A stretch of DNA of 64,000 bases from Nonomuraea basaltis. Lineage in GTDB: Bacteria; Actinomycetota; Actinomycetes; Streptosporangiales; Streptosporangiaceae. The notes below the pieces were generated by a model that was not told the origin of the DNA, did not search any database, and worked only from the letters and a program-made list of their open reading frames with translations. The translations under genes were made by a program, and so were the position numbers. Of this stretch, positions 1 to 9,840 are shown piece after piece. The stretch is taken from the NCBI RefSeq assembly GCF_005893125.1, contig NZ_VCJS01000015.1, forward strand, positions 1-64,000. Direction: 5' to 3'. Position 1 is the stretch's first letter; every line of letters begins with the position of its first letter.

Positions 1-1
1 A

Positions 2-739
2 CAGACCTCACCCGCCCCCGCCACCACGTCGGCGAGCCCGGCGGGGCCCTCGCCGCTGCCGACGGAGGCGATCACGTTCGCGGGACCGGAGGGCACGACG
101 TTGCAGGCCGCGTGGGCGGCCGCCGCCGGGGACGCCAAGGGCGCGGTCCTGGTGATCCACGAGAACCGGGGACTCACCGACCACATCCGCTCGGTCACCG
201 GCAGGCTGGCTGCCAGCGGCTACTCCGCCCTGGCTCTCGACCTGCTGTCCCGCGAGGGCGGCACCGCGTCGTTCACCGACACCGCGCAGGCCACCGCCAA
301 GCTCGGGGAGATCACGCCGGAGCGGTTCGTGGCCGACATGAAGGCGGCGGTGGGCGAGCTGGGCAAGCGCGCCGAGGGGGCGAAGCTGGGCATGATGGGC
401 TTCTGCTTCGGCGGCGGGATGACGTGGCTGCTGCTGTCGTCGTCGGAGCCACGCCTGGCCGCCGCCGTCCCGTTCTACGGGCCGCTGCCGGACAACGCCG
501 ACATGACCGGCACCAAGGCCGCCGTCCTCGGGGTGTACGCCGAGCAGGACGACCGGGTCAACGCCACCAGGGACGCCGCCAAGGCCGCGCTGGAGAAGGC
601 GGGGCTGACGCACGAGCTGGCGACGTTCCCCGGGGTGGGTCACGCGTTCTTCAACGACACGGGCCAGCGGTACAACGCGGAGGCGGCGGCCCAGGCGTAC
701 GAACGCGTCCTGACCTGGTTCGGCCGCCACCTGTCCTGA
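2..739 (+). CDS. dienelactone hydrolase family protein (5' end cut by window)
   Basis: Alpha/beta hydrolase of the dienelactone hydrolase family, which opens lactones or cleaves esters with a Cys-Asp-His triad. The reading frame is open to the left edge, so the gene starts outside the window; the first visible residues are rich in Ala, Pro, Ser and Thr, as in a linker after a signal peptide. Counting from the TTG at 101, the nucleophile motif GFCFGG has Cys102, followed by EQDDRVN (candidate Asp) and GVGHAFFND (His). A Cys nucleophile instead of Ser is typical of the family. The gene is convergent with the M14 peptidase and they share a terminator. Substrate unknown. Confidence 0.9.
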   Translation, partial: QTSPAPATTSASPAGPSPLPTEAITFAGPEGTTLQAAWAAAAGDAKGAVLVIHENRGLTDHIRSVTGRLAASGYSALALDLLSREGGTASFTDTAQATAKLGEITPERFVADMKAAVGELGKRAEGAKLGMMGFCFGGGMTWLLLSSSEPRLAAAVPFYGPLPDNADMTGTKAAVLGVYAEQDDRVNATRDAAKAALEKAGLTHELATFPGVGHAFFNDTGQRYNAEAAAQAYERVLTWFGRHLS

Positions 740-824
740 CCCTCACCATGCCCATTGCCCCGACCGAACCGCCTGCCTGCCAGGCCCCCGGCCGGGCCTT
801 GACCTGACAGGACGGCCACGGCGC

Positions 825-861
825 AAAAGGACGGCCACCCGCGGAGGGGTGGCCGTCCTTT
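825..861. terminator. bidirectional terminator
   Basis: A perfect 11-bp stem (829-839 with 848-858) with an 8-nt loop, preceded by AAAA and followed by TTT, lies between the convergent dienelactone hydrolase and M14 peptidase genes. A-run and T-run on either side let it work in both directions. Confidence 0.85.
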
Positions 862-871
862 CATGCAGGGA

Positions 872-3800
872 TCAGTCGATCAGATACTTCATCACCTTCT
901 TCAAGGTCGCGTTCCGCTCGTTGTCGTTGGCCAGCTGCTCCAGCCCGAAGCCGAGCAGCACCGTGTCCTTGGTGGTCACGGCCGCCGTCTTGTCGGCCTG
1001 AGCCCTGGCGAAGTCGCCGCCGCCGGTCGGGCTGCCCGCCGGAGGCCCTGGGGTCGCCCACGGGCCGAGCCCGGACTCGAAGCCCTCGGCATCGAGCGTG
1101 CCACCGGTGGTGGTGACCCTGGTGTCGTCGACGAACGCGCCCACACCGCCGGTGCTGGGGTCGGTCACGTAACTGATCGACACCTCGACCTGCTGCCCCG
1201 CGTACGCGGACAGGTCGAAGGCCACCTGCTGCCAGCCGCCCGAGTTCCCGGTGAACCGGTTCCAGGAGCCGCTGGTGCCGGTCGGCGTGCACGGGTTGCC
1301 CGGGGTCAGGTAGCGCAGCAGCCAGGGGTGCTCATCCAGGTAGAACCCGGCCTCGCACTCCGTCGGGACCCCGGTGTCGGTGCCGCCGTTGAGGTCCGGC
1401 AGCGTCGTCCAGTTGTCCTGGCCGGCGGTGTGGGCCTCGACGATGACGTTGTCGTAGCCGGGCTCGGTGTTGAAGGACAGCTGGAACGCCAGCTGCGGCT
1501 GCTGCGCCGCCGTCACGGAGCCCAGGTCGATCGTCCTGGTCAGCCGCATGTAGGAGTCGTCGGCGTGCGCTCCCCTCATGAACCACTGGCCCTCGACCGG
1601 GTCGAACGGCCCGGGTGTGCCGAGCTGGTAGTCCGCCGCTGCCGTGCCGGTGAAGCGCGGGAAGTCTGTGCCCATGGGCTGCAGCACCCCGGCCTCGTCC
1701 ACCGGGTTGCCGGCCGTGGCCGGCCCACCGAACGTGCCGCTCACTCCCGCAACCGGACCTGTGCCGGTGAACCCGCTCGGGTTGTCGCGCGGGATGCGGC
1801 CGGCGAGGCCCAAGTAGTACTGGGTGAAGTCGTCGGCCAGCAGCAGGCACTCGTCGAACAGGCCCTGGATGGTGGTGACCACGCAGTCGCCGTCCGGGTT
1901 GCCGTCGATGCCGTAGTAGATGCCGCCGACGATCGTGTCGAGAATGCCGTAATACGCGGCCGTCTCGCCGGTGTAGAGAAGCTTGCCTCCCTCGTTGAGG
2001 TAGTCGCGAATGGCGATGGTCAGGTCCTGCTGCGACCGCTTGACATCGGCGTCCGGCAGGTTGCCGAGGGGGGTGACCGTGACCAGGTCCTGCTGGTCCA
2101 TGGACAGCCGGTTGTCGCCCAGCTCCCACACGATGCCCTTGAAGTGCGACAGCACGCCCAAGTGGTGCGGCACGCCCTGGGAGTCCACGTCCCACGTCTC
2201 CGACGCGTACCCGGCGGCCTTGAGGGCCTGCTGGTACTTGGTGGCGTACTTCGGCGCGGTCACCGCCGCCGGATAGTCCGGGTTGAAGCCCGTGTAGTCC
2301 TCGTTGGCCACCACCAGGACCTTGGCCCCGGAGTCCTTGGCCAGCGTGTAGGTGAAGTGCGGGCTGGAGACGACGCCGGCGCCCGGTTTGAGGCCTTGGA
2401 ACCAGACCTCGACCTTGTCACCCGGTTTCGCCCCGCTCACGTTCGCCCGGTATTCGGCGTAGTACAGGTCGTTCTCGCCGCCGTACCGCTCGCCGCCCTT
2501 CCACTCGCTCAGCAGCCTGGTCTGCGCCGGGCCGCCGTTGATGCGGAAGCGCAGCACCTTGGCCGGCAGCGACCGGCGGGCGGTGACGGCCACGGGCTGC
2601 GGGTCGCCGTACGAGACGCTGAAGGAGTCCGGCGCGAAGTCGGGCGCAGTGCGCCCGATCACCGAGACCGGCTTGTCCGGCGTGTGCACGGTCTTGGCCG
2701 CGGCCAGCGCCAGCGGGATGTTCATCTCGAACTCGGCCTGGATCAGTTCCTCGTCGTCGGGGAAGGTGAACCCCAGCCCGCCGGCGCAGTCCTCGAGCGT
2801 CCACTCGTCGTTGGGATTGCGCTCGGCCGCCGCCTCGCACGTGGTCATCTCGGGCGTGATCGACATGACGCCGCGCAGGTTGGTCATGTGGCCGTCGGTC
2901 TCGCCGTTGGTGGTGTACAACTCGGCGCCGATGTCCGGGTCGTACGTCGGCACGGCGGAGTTCGTGTCGTCGCCCAGCATGGCCTCGAAGATCTGGTCGT
3001 CGGGCGACGGGGTGGCCTGCTGCCAGCCGACGCCGTACAGCAGCAGCATGGCCGCGGAGTGGTAGTTCAGCAGGTACTTGAACGGGACGCGCTTGCTCAG
3101 GTTGTCCAGCGCCACGGTCTCCGGCTCGGACTGCGCCGCCTTGCCGCGGTAGGTCTGGCTGGTGAAGTTGCTCGACGAGCCCTCGTCGTCGTAGCCCCAC
3201 TTGTAGGCGAAGTTGCGGTTAGGGTCCACGCCGTCGGCGCTGGTGATCTGCCCGTCGCCGTCGTTGTCACGCAGGTTCTTGCGCCACAGCCGGTTGTCCG
3301 GGGTGAAGGTGTGGTCGTAGCCGTCGGGGTTGGCCACCGGCAGGAACCACAGCTCGGTGGTGTTCACGAGCTTGGTCAGCTCGGCGTTGGTCCCGTAGCC
3401 GTTGAGGAAGTGGTGCAGCAGCCGCCGCACCATCTCGGGCGTGATCCACTCACGGGCGTGCTGCGCACCCAGGTACAGCATGGCCGGGCGGGTGCCGTCG
3501 CGCAGCTTGCGCGCGTCCTTGGTCACCTTGATCGCCGTGATCGGCGTGCCGTTGAGGCTGTTGCCGATGTTGACGACCTTCGCGATCCCGGACTTGGCGT
3601 CGGCCGCGGCGATGATCTCCTCACGGATGCCTCCATCGCCGCCGTAGCGCTTGAAGACCCCGTCGCCCTTCTGCGCCAGCTTCGCGCTGTTCGCGACCTG
3701 TGCCGTCTTGAGGTTGACGCCCTGCTTGGCCAGCGTGTCCGCCAGCGCGGAGGCCAGGATCACCTCGATGGTGACCTTGCCGTCCGCCCGTTTGACGATC

Positions 3801-3985
3801 CTCATCTCCTCGCGGTCCACTCCTGCCGCGACGAGCCTGGCCATCTGGTCCGCGGTGAGCTCGCCGGTGTAGACGAAGACACCGTCGGGGCCCGCCGCCG
3901 GTTCCGGCGTCGCCGAGGCCGGGGGAGCGGTTATCGAGCCGATGAGCAGGAGCATGCCTGCAAGCATGGTGAACGTGCGCTTCAT
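872..3985 (-). CDS. secreted zinc carboxypeptidase, M14 family, with immune-inhibitor-A-like C-terminus
   Basis: Secreted metallocarboxypeptidase of 1037 residues that should remove C-terminal residues from extracellular peptides. A signal peptide covers about residues 1-26 (KR, hydrophobic stretch, ASA cleavage region). A propeptide-like segment follows, then the M14 domain at about 120-430: zinc ligands His176 and Glu179 (HARE motif) and His309 (NYHS), and catalytic Glu379 (ITPEM). A Ca-loop-like DGDGQ insert lies near 242. The region after about 450 is a beta-rich module, and about 730-980 resembles the immune inhibitor A / MAM-like domain. The start is supported by GGAGGCGCG just upstream. 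Monocistronic. Substrate is not predictable from sequence. Confidence 0.92.
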   Translation of the reverse strand: MKRTFTMLAGMLLLIGSITAPPASATPEPAAGPDGVFVYTGELTADQMARLVAAGVDREEMRIVKRADGKVTIEVILASALADTLAKQGVNLKTAQVANSAKLAQKGDGVFKRYGGDGGIREEIIAAADAKSGIAKVVNIGNSLNGTPITAIKVTKDARKLRDGTRPAMLYLGAQHAREWITPEMVRRLLHHFLNGYGTNAELTKLVNTTELWFLPVANPDGYDHTFTPDNRLWRKNLRDNDGDGQITSADGVDPNRNFAYKWGYDDEGSSSNFTSQTYRGKAAQSEPETVALDNLSKRVPFKYLLNYHSAAMLLLYGVGWQQATPSPDDQIFEAMLGDDTNSAVPTYDPDIGAELYTTNGETDGHMTNLRGVMSITPEMTTCEAAAERNPNDEWTLEDCAGGLGFTFPDDEELIQAEFEMNIPLALAAAKTVHTPDKPVSVIGRTAPDFAPDSFSVSYGDPQPVAVTARRSLPAKVLRFRINGGPAQTRLLSEWKGGERYGGENDLYYAEYRANVSGAKPGDKVEVWFQGLKPGAGVVSSPHFTYTLAKDSGAKVLVVANEDYTGFNPDYPAAVTAPKYATKYQQALKAAGYASETWDVDSQGVPHHLGVLSHFKGIVWELGDNRLSMDQQDLVTVTPLGNLPDADVKRSQQDLTIAIRDYLNEGGKLLYTGETAAYYGILDTIVGGIYYGIDGNPDGDCVVTTIQGLFDECLLLADDFTQYYLGLAGRIPRDNPSGFTGTGPVAGVSGTFGGPATAGNPVDEAGVLQPMGTDFPRFTGTAAADYQLGTPGPFDPVEGQWFMRGAHADDSYMRLTRTIDLGSVTAAQQPQLAFQLSFNTEPGYDNVIVEAHTAGQDNWTTLPDLNGGTDTGVPTECEAGFYLDEHPWLLRYLTPGNPCTPTGTSGSWNRFTGNSGGWQQVAFDLSAYAGQQVEVSISYVTDPSTGGVGAFVDDTRVTTTGGTLDAEGFESGLGPWATPGPPAGSPTGGGDFARAQADKTAAVTTKDTVLLGFGLEQLANDNERNATLKKVMKYLID

Positions 3986-4278
3986 CGCGCCTCCGAGAAA
4001 TTCAGCCCCCGAATGCCGCTAGGGATGCCCGCAATGTCGGTGTATGCCGGACGGTTGTCAATCACGACGGCCACATGTGGTCAAAACTGATCCGGGCGGC
4101 ATCCGGATCTGTATGACCCTGCGAATGGCCTCGTGTGAAACCACGGTGCCGGTGAAGCGGGCGCGCGTCACGGTGGCGCGCCGGTGAGGCGGAGGAGCGT
4201 CCCTTGGAGGGCCATCAGCCCGTTGCGACGGGAGGAGCCCAGTCGGCAGCGCCGTAAAACTGCTGGGTCTCAGCCCCC

Positions 4279-4391
4279 CACAGGCGGATGAAAGCAAATG
4301 GCCCCCGCCGGATAACGGCGAACGGCCATTCGCCCCGCACAGGCGGATGAACAGCGAAAAGCCGCCCGCCGAAGAACGGCGGACGGCCTTT
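4279..4391 (-). repeat. tandem duplication carrying two terminator hairpins
   Basis: Within the 420-bp gap between the peptidase and glyS, a segment of about 59 bp is present twice. Each copy starts with CACAGGCGGATGA (from 4279 and from 4338) and ends in a hairpin. The copy nearer glyS (4357-4391) is an excellent terminator for the minus strand: a GC stem flanked by AAAA and TTT. The second copy (4295-4331) keeps the stem shape but has diverged. I see nothing coding in the rest of 3986-4278. Confidence 0.7.
4357..4391 (-). terminator. glyS rho-independent terminator
   Basis: On the minus strand, directly after the glyS stop, a stem with arms ending CCGCCG/CGGCGG and a 5-nt loop is flanked by AAAG and CTTTT. 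The diverged second copy at 4295-4331 may be a backup. Confidence 0.8.
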
Positions 4392-4405
4392 CCTGACCAA
4401 AAAGA

Positions 4406-5791
<1,386 letters not shown>

Positions 5792-5890
5792 TTTGGTTGG
5801 TTCTCTTTCCGGCTGGAGGTCGGCGAGTGAAATCGAATTGATGAGATCCCAGCTTAGGGGACGCTCGCACGCTCTCGCGCGCGAGTATTG

Positions 5891-6178
5891 CTATGCCCCG
5901 TCCTGCGTGTAGACGTCCTCGTACGCGCTGGGTTCGTTGACCATGAGGATCATCAGCGGATACATCTCCATCCGGGCGGCGGAGAGCGCTCTGCGGTAGA
6001 AGCCGGCGCCCTCCCATTCCGTGACCAGCGCCCACAGATTGGGCTCATCGACCGATCGCGCCAGCCTGCCCCGCTGGTAGCCGGGCTGGGCGGCGAATGT
6101 GTCGAGGATGGTGTGGCCCTGCTTGATGAAGTCTTGAGACTGGGACTCTGGGACGGTGTATCGGATCACGGCGAGCAC
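5891..6178 (-). CDS. antibiotic biosynthesis monooxygenase (ABM) domain protein
   Basis: Single-domain protein of 95 residues with the ferredoxin-like fold expected of the ABM/Dabb superfamily: MLAVIRYTVP beta strand, a helix with QGHTILDTF, and the GRLARSVDEPNLWALVTEW strand pair. Such small proteins act as cofactor-free oxygenases or have unknown roles. It lies just upstream of glyS on the same strand, about 100 bp apart, so it may be co-transcribed. No catalytic residue can be assigned. Confidence 0.75.
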   Translation of the reverse strand: MLAVIRYTVPESQSQDFIKQGHTILDTFAAQPGYQRGRLARSVDEPNLWALVTEWEGAGFYRRALSAARMEMYPLMILMVNEPSAYEDVYTQDGA

Positions 6179-6236
6179 GCGACCAGCCTAGAGGCGCTTC
6201 GAGCACATGGTGCCCGGACTCCCGTAGGCTCTGGGC

Positions 6237-6581
6237 GTGGCCTCGAACAACAAGCGTCCGCTCCCCCAGGGTGAGCGGTTCTTCACGCCGGGTGCGACCG
6301 GCCTGCGCAAGGCCGTGGAGCAGCGCAGCGCGGTGCCGATGGCTTACCTGTTCACGCAGGTGCCCCGGTGGGTGCCGGCCGTGGTGCTGGTGATCCTGCT
6401 GCTGACCGGGTTCGCGGTGGCCAATCCGCTGGGCGGGGTGGCGGCGCTGGTCGTGCTGGCCTTCGTGGTGTGGCTGGCGTACCTGTCGTGGCCGTCGCTA
6501 CAGATCGGCGGGAAGCTGCTGCGGGTCGCCACGATGGTCTTCCTCGTGCTTCTCGTGGCGACCCGCTTCGGGGCCTTCTAG
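6237..6581 (+). CDS. small conserved membrane protein
   Basis: Predicted membrane protein of 114 residues. After a basic, Pro-rich start (SNNKRPLPQGERFF) there are hydrophobic segments at about 43-60, 63-82 and 90-108, giving two or three membrane helices. It starts at GTG. I think it belongs to a DUF6703-like actinobacterial family, but that is recollection, not a search. Its stop codon overlaps the stop region of the convergent aldehyde dehydrogenase gene by 4 bp. Function unknown. Confidence 0.75.
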   Translation: MASNNKRPLPQGERFFTPGATGLRKAVEQRSAVPMAYLFTQVPRWVPAVVLVILLLTGFAVANPLGGVAALVVLAFVVWLAYLSWPSLQIGGKLLRVATMVFLVLLVATRFGAF

Positions 6582-8107
6582 GGCAGCAGCGTGTAGTACG
6601 GGAAGTTGCCCGGGAGGCGTTCGCCGTCCGGGCCCGCCGTGGCGGCTCTGACCAGGAGCTCGCCGCCGACGAAGGCGCCGCGCCAGGAGGCGCCGAGGCC
6701 GCCGAACAGCTCCTCGCGGTCGCCGCGCGAGCGGGGCCGGTTGTGGCCGACCTTGAAGGCCCGCACCTCGGGTGCCAGCCGGTGGAAGGTGTCCTCCTCG
6801 TCGCAGGAGAGGGTGGCGACCAGGGCGCCGTTGCTGGCGTTCATGGCGGCCAGCAGCTCCGCCTCCGTGTCCACCAGCACGATCGTGTCGACCGGGCCGA
6901 AGGGCTCGGCGTGGTGGAGGGGTGAGGAGCGGGGCGGGCTGAGGAGAGCCGTCGGAGGAAAGTAGGCGGAAATATCTTGCCCTGGCAGGAAATGTCCGGC
7001 TTCGAGCGTCGCCCGGTGCACCGGTACGCCGCCGCGCGTGATCGCCTCGTCCACCTGGTCGGCCAGTTCCTTGGCCTTCGAGGCGTTGATCAGCGGGCCG
7101 AAGTCCAGCTCCGGCAGCGGGTCGCCGGGGTCGGCGACGGCGAGCGGATGGCCGTACCGCAGCGACTCCACCGCCGCCAGATAGGCCCTGAGGAACCGGT
7201 CGAACAGCGAGCGCTGCACCACGAACCGCGGGTAGGCCGTGCAGCGCTGCTTGCCGTAGTCGAACGACGCGCGGATCTGCCGGGTGAGCAGGTCCCAGTC
7301 GCCGTACTCCCACACGCCCCAGCAGTTGAGCCCTTCCTGCTCCAGCACGTGCCGCCGCCCGAGGTCGGCCAGCGACATGGCGACCTTCGCCCCGGCGCCC
7401 CGGCCGCCCACGAACGACACGCAGCCCAGCGCGCGGCCCGCGACCAGCACCGGCGACAGCTCCGCCCCTCCCCCGCTGACCAGTGTGAACGGCAGCCCTT
7501 CGCGTACGGCGAGCGCACTGGCGAGGGTGAGGCAGCACAGGCCGCCGTCCGTGGGGGTCTTGGCGATCACCGCGTTGCCGGCCAGCGCCTGCACGAGCAT
7601 GGCGTGCATGAGCACGCTCATCGGATAGTTCCAGCTCGCGATGTTGCTGACCGGGCCGGGCAGCGGCGTCCGTCCGGCCACCATGCGGTCGATCTCCGCC
7701 ACGTACCACCGGACCCCGTCCAGGCAGCGGTCGACGTCGGCGCGGGCCGCCTTCCACGGCTTGCCGATCTCCCAGACCAGCAGCAGGGCCAGCAGGTCGC
7801 GGTGGGCGGCCATGGACTCCACGGCCGCGGAGACCATGGTCTTGCGCTCGGCGAGCGAAAGGTGCCGCCAGCGCCGGTGCTCCTCGACGGCGCCCGCCAC
7901 CGCCCGGCCGGCGCCCGCCCGGTCGAGCCTGGGCGGCCCGGCGATGGCGGTGCCGTCCAGTGGCGAGAACCCGGGCACCGGACGCCCGTCGCGGTGCCAG
8001 ATGCCGCCCCAGTGGTTGAGCACCCGGTCGTCGTGGAAGGCCTCGGGCGCCGCCGAACAGCAGCGGTCGTAGGCGTCCTGCCAGGCCGTACCCGGCTTGA
8101 GCAGCAT
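6578..8107 (-). CDS. aldehyde dehydrogenase family protein
   Basis: NAD(P)-dependent aldehyde dehydrogenase of 509 residues, last gene of the sucC-sucD-hyi-glxR-gcl operon. The start (ATG 8107) has GAGGAGG 7 nt upstream and lies 11 bp after the gcl stop. Visible active-site residues: Asn160 (ASWNYP), Lys183 (AKTPTD), Glu256 (LEQEG) and the catalytic Cys289 (GKQRCT). The second glycine-rich motif is modified (FVGGRGAGA). It differs from common betaine or glycolaldehyde dehydrogenases, and the substrate is not clear. The context suggests a C2-C3 aldehyde of glyoxylate metabolism, such as glycolaldehyde or tartronate semialdehyde; that is inference. Confidence 0.85.
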   Translation of the reverse strand: MLLKPGTAWQDAYDRCCSAAPEAFHDDRVLNHWGGIWHRDGRPVPGFSPLDGTAIAGPPRLDRAGAGRAVAGAVEEHRRWRHLSLAERKTMVSAAVESMAAHRDLLALLLVWEIGKPWKAARADVDRCLDGVRWYVAEIDRMVAGRTPLPGPVSNIASWNYPMSVLMHAMLVQALAGNAVIAKTPTDGGLCCLTLASALAVREGLPFTLVSGGGAELSPVLVAGRALGCVSFVGGRGAGAKVAMSLADLGRRHVLEQEGLNCWGVWEYGDWDLLTRQIRASFDYGKQRCTAYPRFVVQRSLFDRFLRAYLAAVESLRYGHPLAVADPGDPLPELDFGPLINASKAKELADQVDEAITRGGVPVHRATLEAGHFLPGQDISAYFPPTALLSPPRSSPLHHAEPFGPVDTIVLVDTEAELLAAMNASNGALVATLSCDEEDTFHRLAPEVRAFKVGHNRPRSRGDREELFGGLGASWRGAFVGGELLVRAATAGPDGERLPGNFPYYTLLP

Positions 8108-8118
8108 GCGCGTCCTCC

Positions 8119-9840
8119 TCAGTCGGACCAGTCGGCGGTGATGAGCTCGGGCAGCGGCTCGAACTCCTTGATCGCTTCCAGCGATGGCCCCATGGCGGCG
8201 TTGGCCTCGCGCTCCACCATCACCTCCACCAGCACCGGCAGCCGCTCGCGCGCCGCCTCGGCCGACGCCCAGGACAGCGCGTCGCGGATGTCGCCGGGCA
8301 GCTCCACCCGGCGCGCCGGGCAGCCGAACGCCTCCATGGCCTTGACATGATCGATGCCGCCCTCCCCGTAGTGCAGGTCCACGGCGTAGTTCATGCCGTA
8401 CGGGATCTCGGCCTGCCTGATCAGCCCCAGGTACTCGTTGTTGATCATGACGATGACGAACGGGATCCGATATTGCGCCGCCACCGCGATCTCCTCCATC
8501 AGGAACTGGAAGGAGTAGTCCCCGACCACGGCCACGACCTGCCGCTCGGGATGGGCGCACTTGACGCCCATGGCGGCGGGCACCTCCCAGCCCAGCGGCC
8601 CGGCCTGTCCGCACACCAGGTAGCGGCGCGGCAGGTACGTCGTCTGGAACTGGCCCGACCAGATCTGGTAGAGCCCGATGGCGGTGACGAACGTGGTGTC
8701 CCGGTCGAAGAACTCGTTGATCTCCTTGAACACCCGCGGCGGCTTGATCGGCACGTCGTCGAAGTCGTCGCGACGGGCCATCGTGCGGCGCAGGTCGGCG
8801 ACCTTGCGCACCCATTTGCCGGGCTCCTGCGCCCCGGTACGGCCGCGCGCCTCCTCCAGCAGCTCCGCCAGCACCGGCCGGGCATGGCCGACGATCCCGA
8901 GCTCGGGCTCGAAGACCCGGCCGATCTGCGTCGGCTCGATGTCCACGTGAATGAACGTGCGGCCCCGGCGGTAGACGTCCAGGTCGCCGGTGTGCCGGTC
9001 GCCGAACCGCGCCCCCACGGCCAGCACCAGGTCGCTCTCCAGGAACGCGGCGTTGCCCCAGCGGGTCTGCGTCTGGATGCCGGCCATGCCGGCGAACAGC
9101 GGGTGGTCCTCGGGGAAGGCGCCCTTGCCCATGAGCGTCACCTGCACGGGCACCTGGAGGTACTCGGCGAGCGCGCGCAGCTCCTCGCAGGCGTCGGCGA
9201 TGATCACGCCGCCGCCGGCCAGGATGATCGGCCGCCGGGCCTCCGCCAGCAGGTCCACGGCCCTGCGCACGGCCCTGGGCAGCGGCCCCGGCGCCTCGAC
9301 GGGCAGCGGCGCGTCCAGGTCGCGGTCGTAGAGGCAGGTGCCGCGCTGCACGTCGATCGGCAGGTCGATGAGCACCGGCCCCGGCCGCCCCGAGCGGGCG
9401 ATCCGGAACGCCTCCCGGAACACCCACGGCGCCTGGGCGGGCTCCTTGAGCTGCACCGCCCACTTGGTCACCGGCCGGGCGATCTCCACGATGTCGACCG
9501 CCTGGAACGCCTCCTGGTGCAGCTTGGAGGTCATGGCCTGGCCGGTGACGCAGATCATCGGGATCGAGTCGGCCAGCGCGGTGTAGAGGCCGGTGATCAT
9601 ATTGGTGCCGGCCGGGCCCGACGTGCCGATGCAGACGCCGACGTTCCCGGTCACCCTGGCCCAGCCGTCGGCCGCGTGGGTGCCGCCCTCCTCGTGGCGT
9701 ACCGTGATGTGCCTGATCGAGCTGTGCTGAAGCGCGGCGTAGAGCGGCAGGATGGCCGCTCCGGGGATGCCGAAGACGGTGTCCACCCCCTCCGACTCCA
9801 GCACTGCGACCACGGCCTCCATGCAGGGGACGCGCTTCAT
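8119..9840 (-). CDS. gcl: glyoxylate carboligase-like ThDP enzyme
   Basis: ThDP-dependent enzyme of 573 residues, predicted to join two glyoxylates into tartronate semialdehyde plus CO2. It follows the glyoxylate carboligase pattern closely (GTSGPAGTNMITGLYTALAD, then EAFQAVDI and RPGPVLIDLPIDVQ) and has the ThDP-Mg motif GDYSFQFL...NNEYLGL. One key oddity: the position that is Val51 in E. coli Gcl is Glu50 here (RHEEGG), the canonical ThDP glutamate that classical Gcl lacks. ATG 9840 overlaps the glxR stop (ATGA). It lies between glxR and an aldehyde dehydrogenase, and hyi is upstream, the usual gcl neighbourhood. A related carboligase activity is the main alternative. Confidence 0.85.
   Translation of the reverse strand: MKRVPCMEAVVAVLESEGVDTVFGIPGAAILPLYAALQHSSIRHITVRHEEGGTHAADGWARVTGNVGVCIGTSGPAGTNMITGLYTALADSIPMICVTGQAMTSKLHQEAFQAVDIVEIARPVTKWAVQLKEPAQAPWVFREAFRIARSGRPGPVLIDLPIDVQRGTCLYDRDLDAPLPVEAPGPLPRAVRRAVDLLAEARRPIILAGGGVIIADACEELRALAEYLQVPVQVTLMGKGAFPEDHPLFAGMAGIQTQTRWGNAAFLESDLVLAVGARFGDRHTGDLDVYRRGRTFIHVDIEPTQIGRVFEPELGIVGHARPVLAELLEEARGRTGAQEPGKWVRKVADLRRTMARRDDFDDVPIKPPRVFKEINEFFDRDTTFVTAIGLYQIWSGQFQTTYLPRRYLVCGQAGPLGWEVPAAMGVKCAHPERQVVAVVGDYSFQFLMEEIAVAAQYRIPFVIVMINNEYLGLIRQAEIPYGMNYAVDLHYGEGGIDHVKAMEAFGCPARRVELPGDIRDALSWASAEAARERLPVLVEVMVEREANAAMGPSLEAIKEFEPLPELITADWSD

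Noticed and set aside
863-4090. Very long open frame on the plus strand opposite the M14 peptidase
   Set aside because: Shadow of the peptidase gene: high GC leaves the opposite frame open. Composition is Arg/Val/Gly-rich without any recognisable domain, while the minus strand encodes a full M14 enzyme with ribosome-binding site.
5792-5890. T-box riboswitch before glyS
   Set aside because: The gap is only about 100 bp and shows no T-box core sequence or terminator/antiterminator pair.
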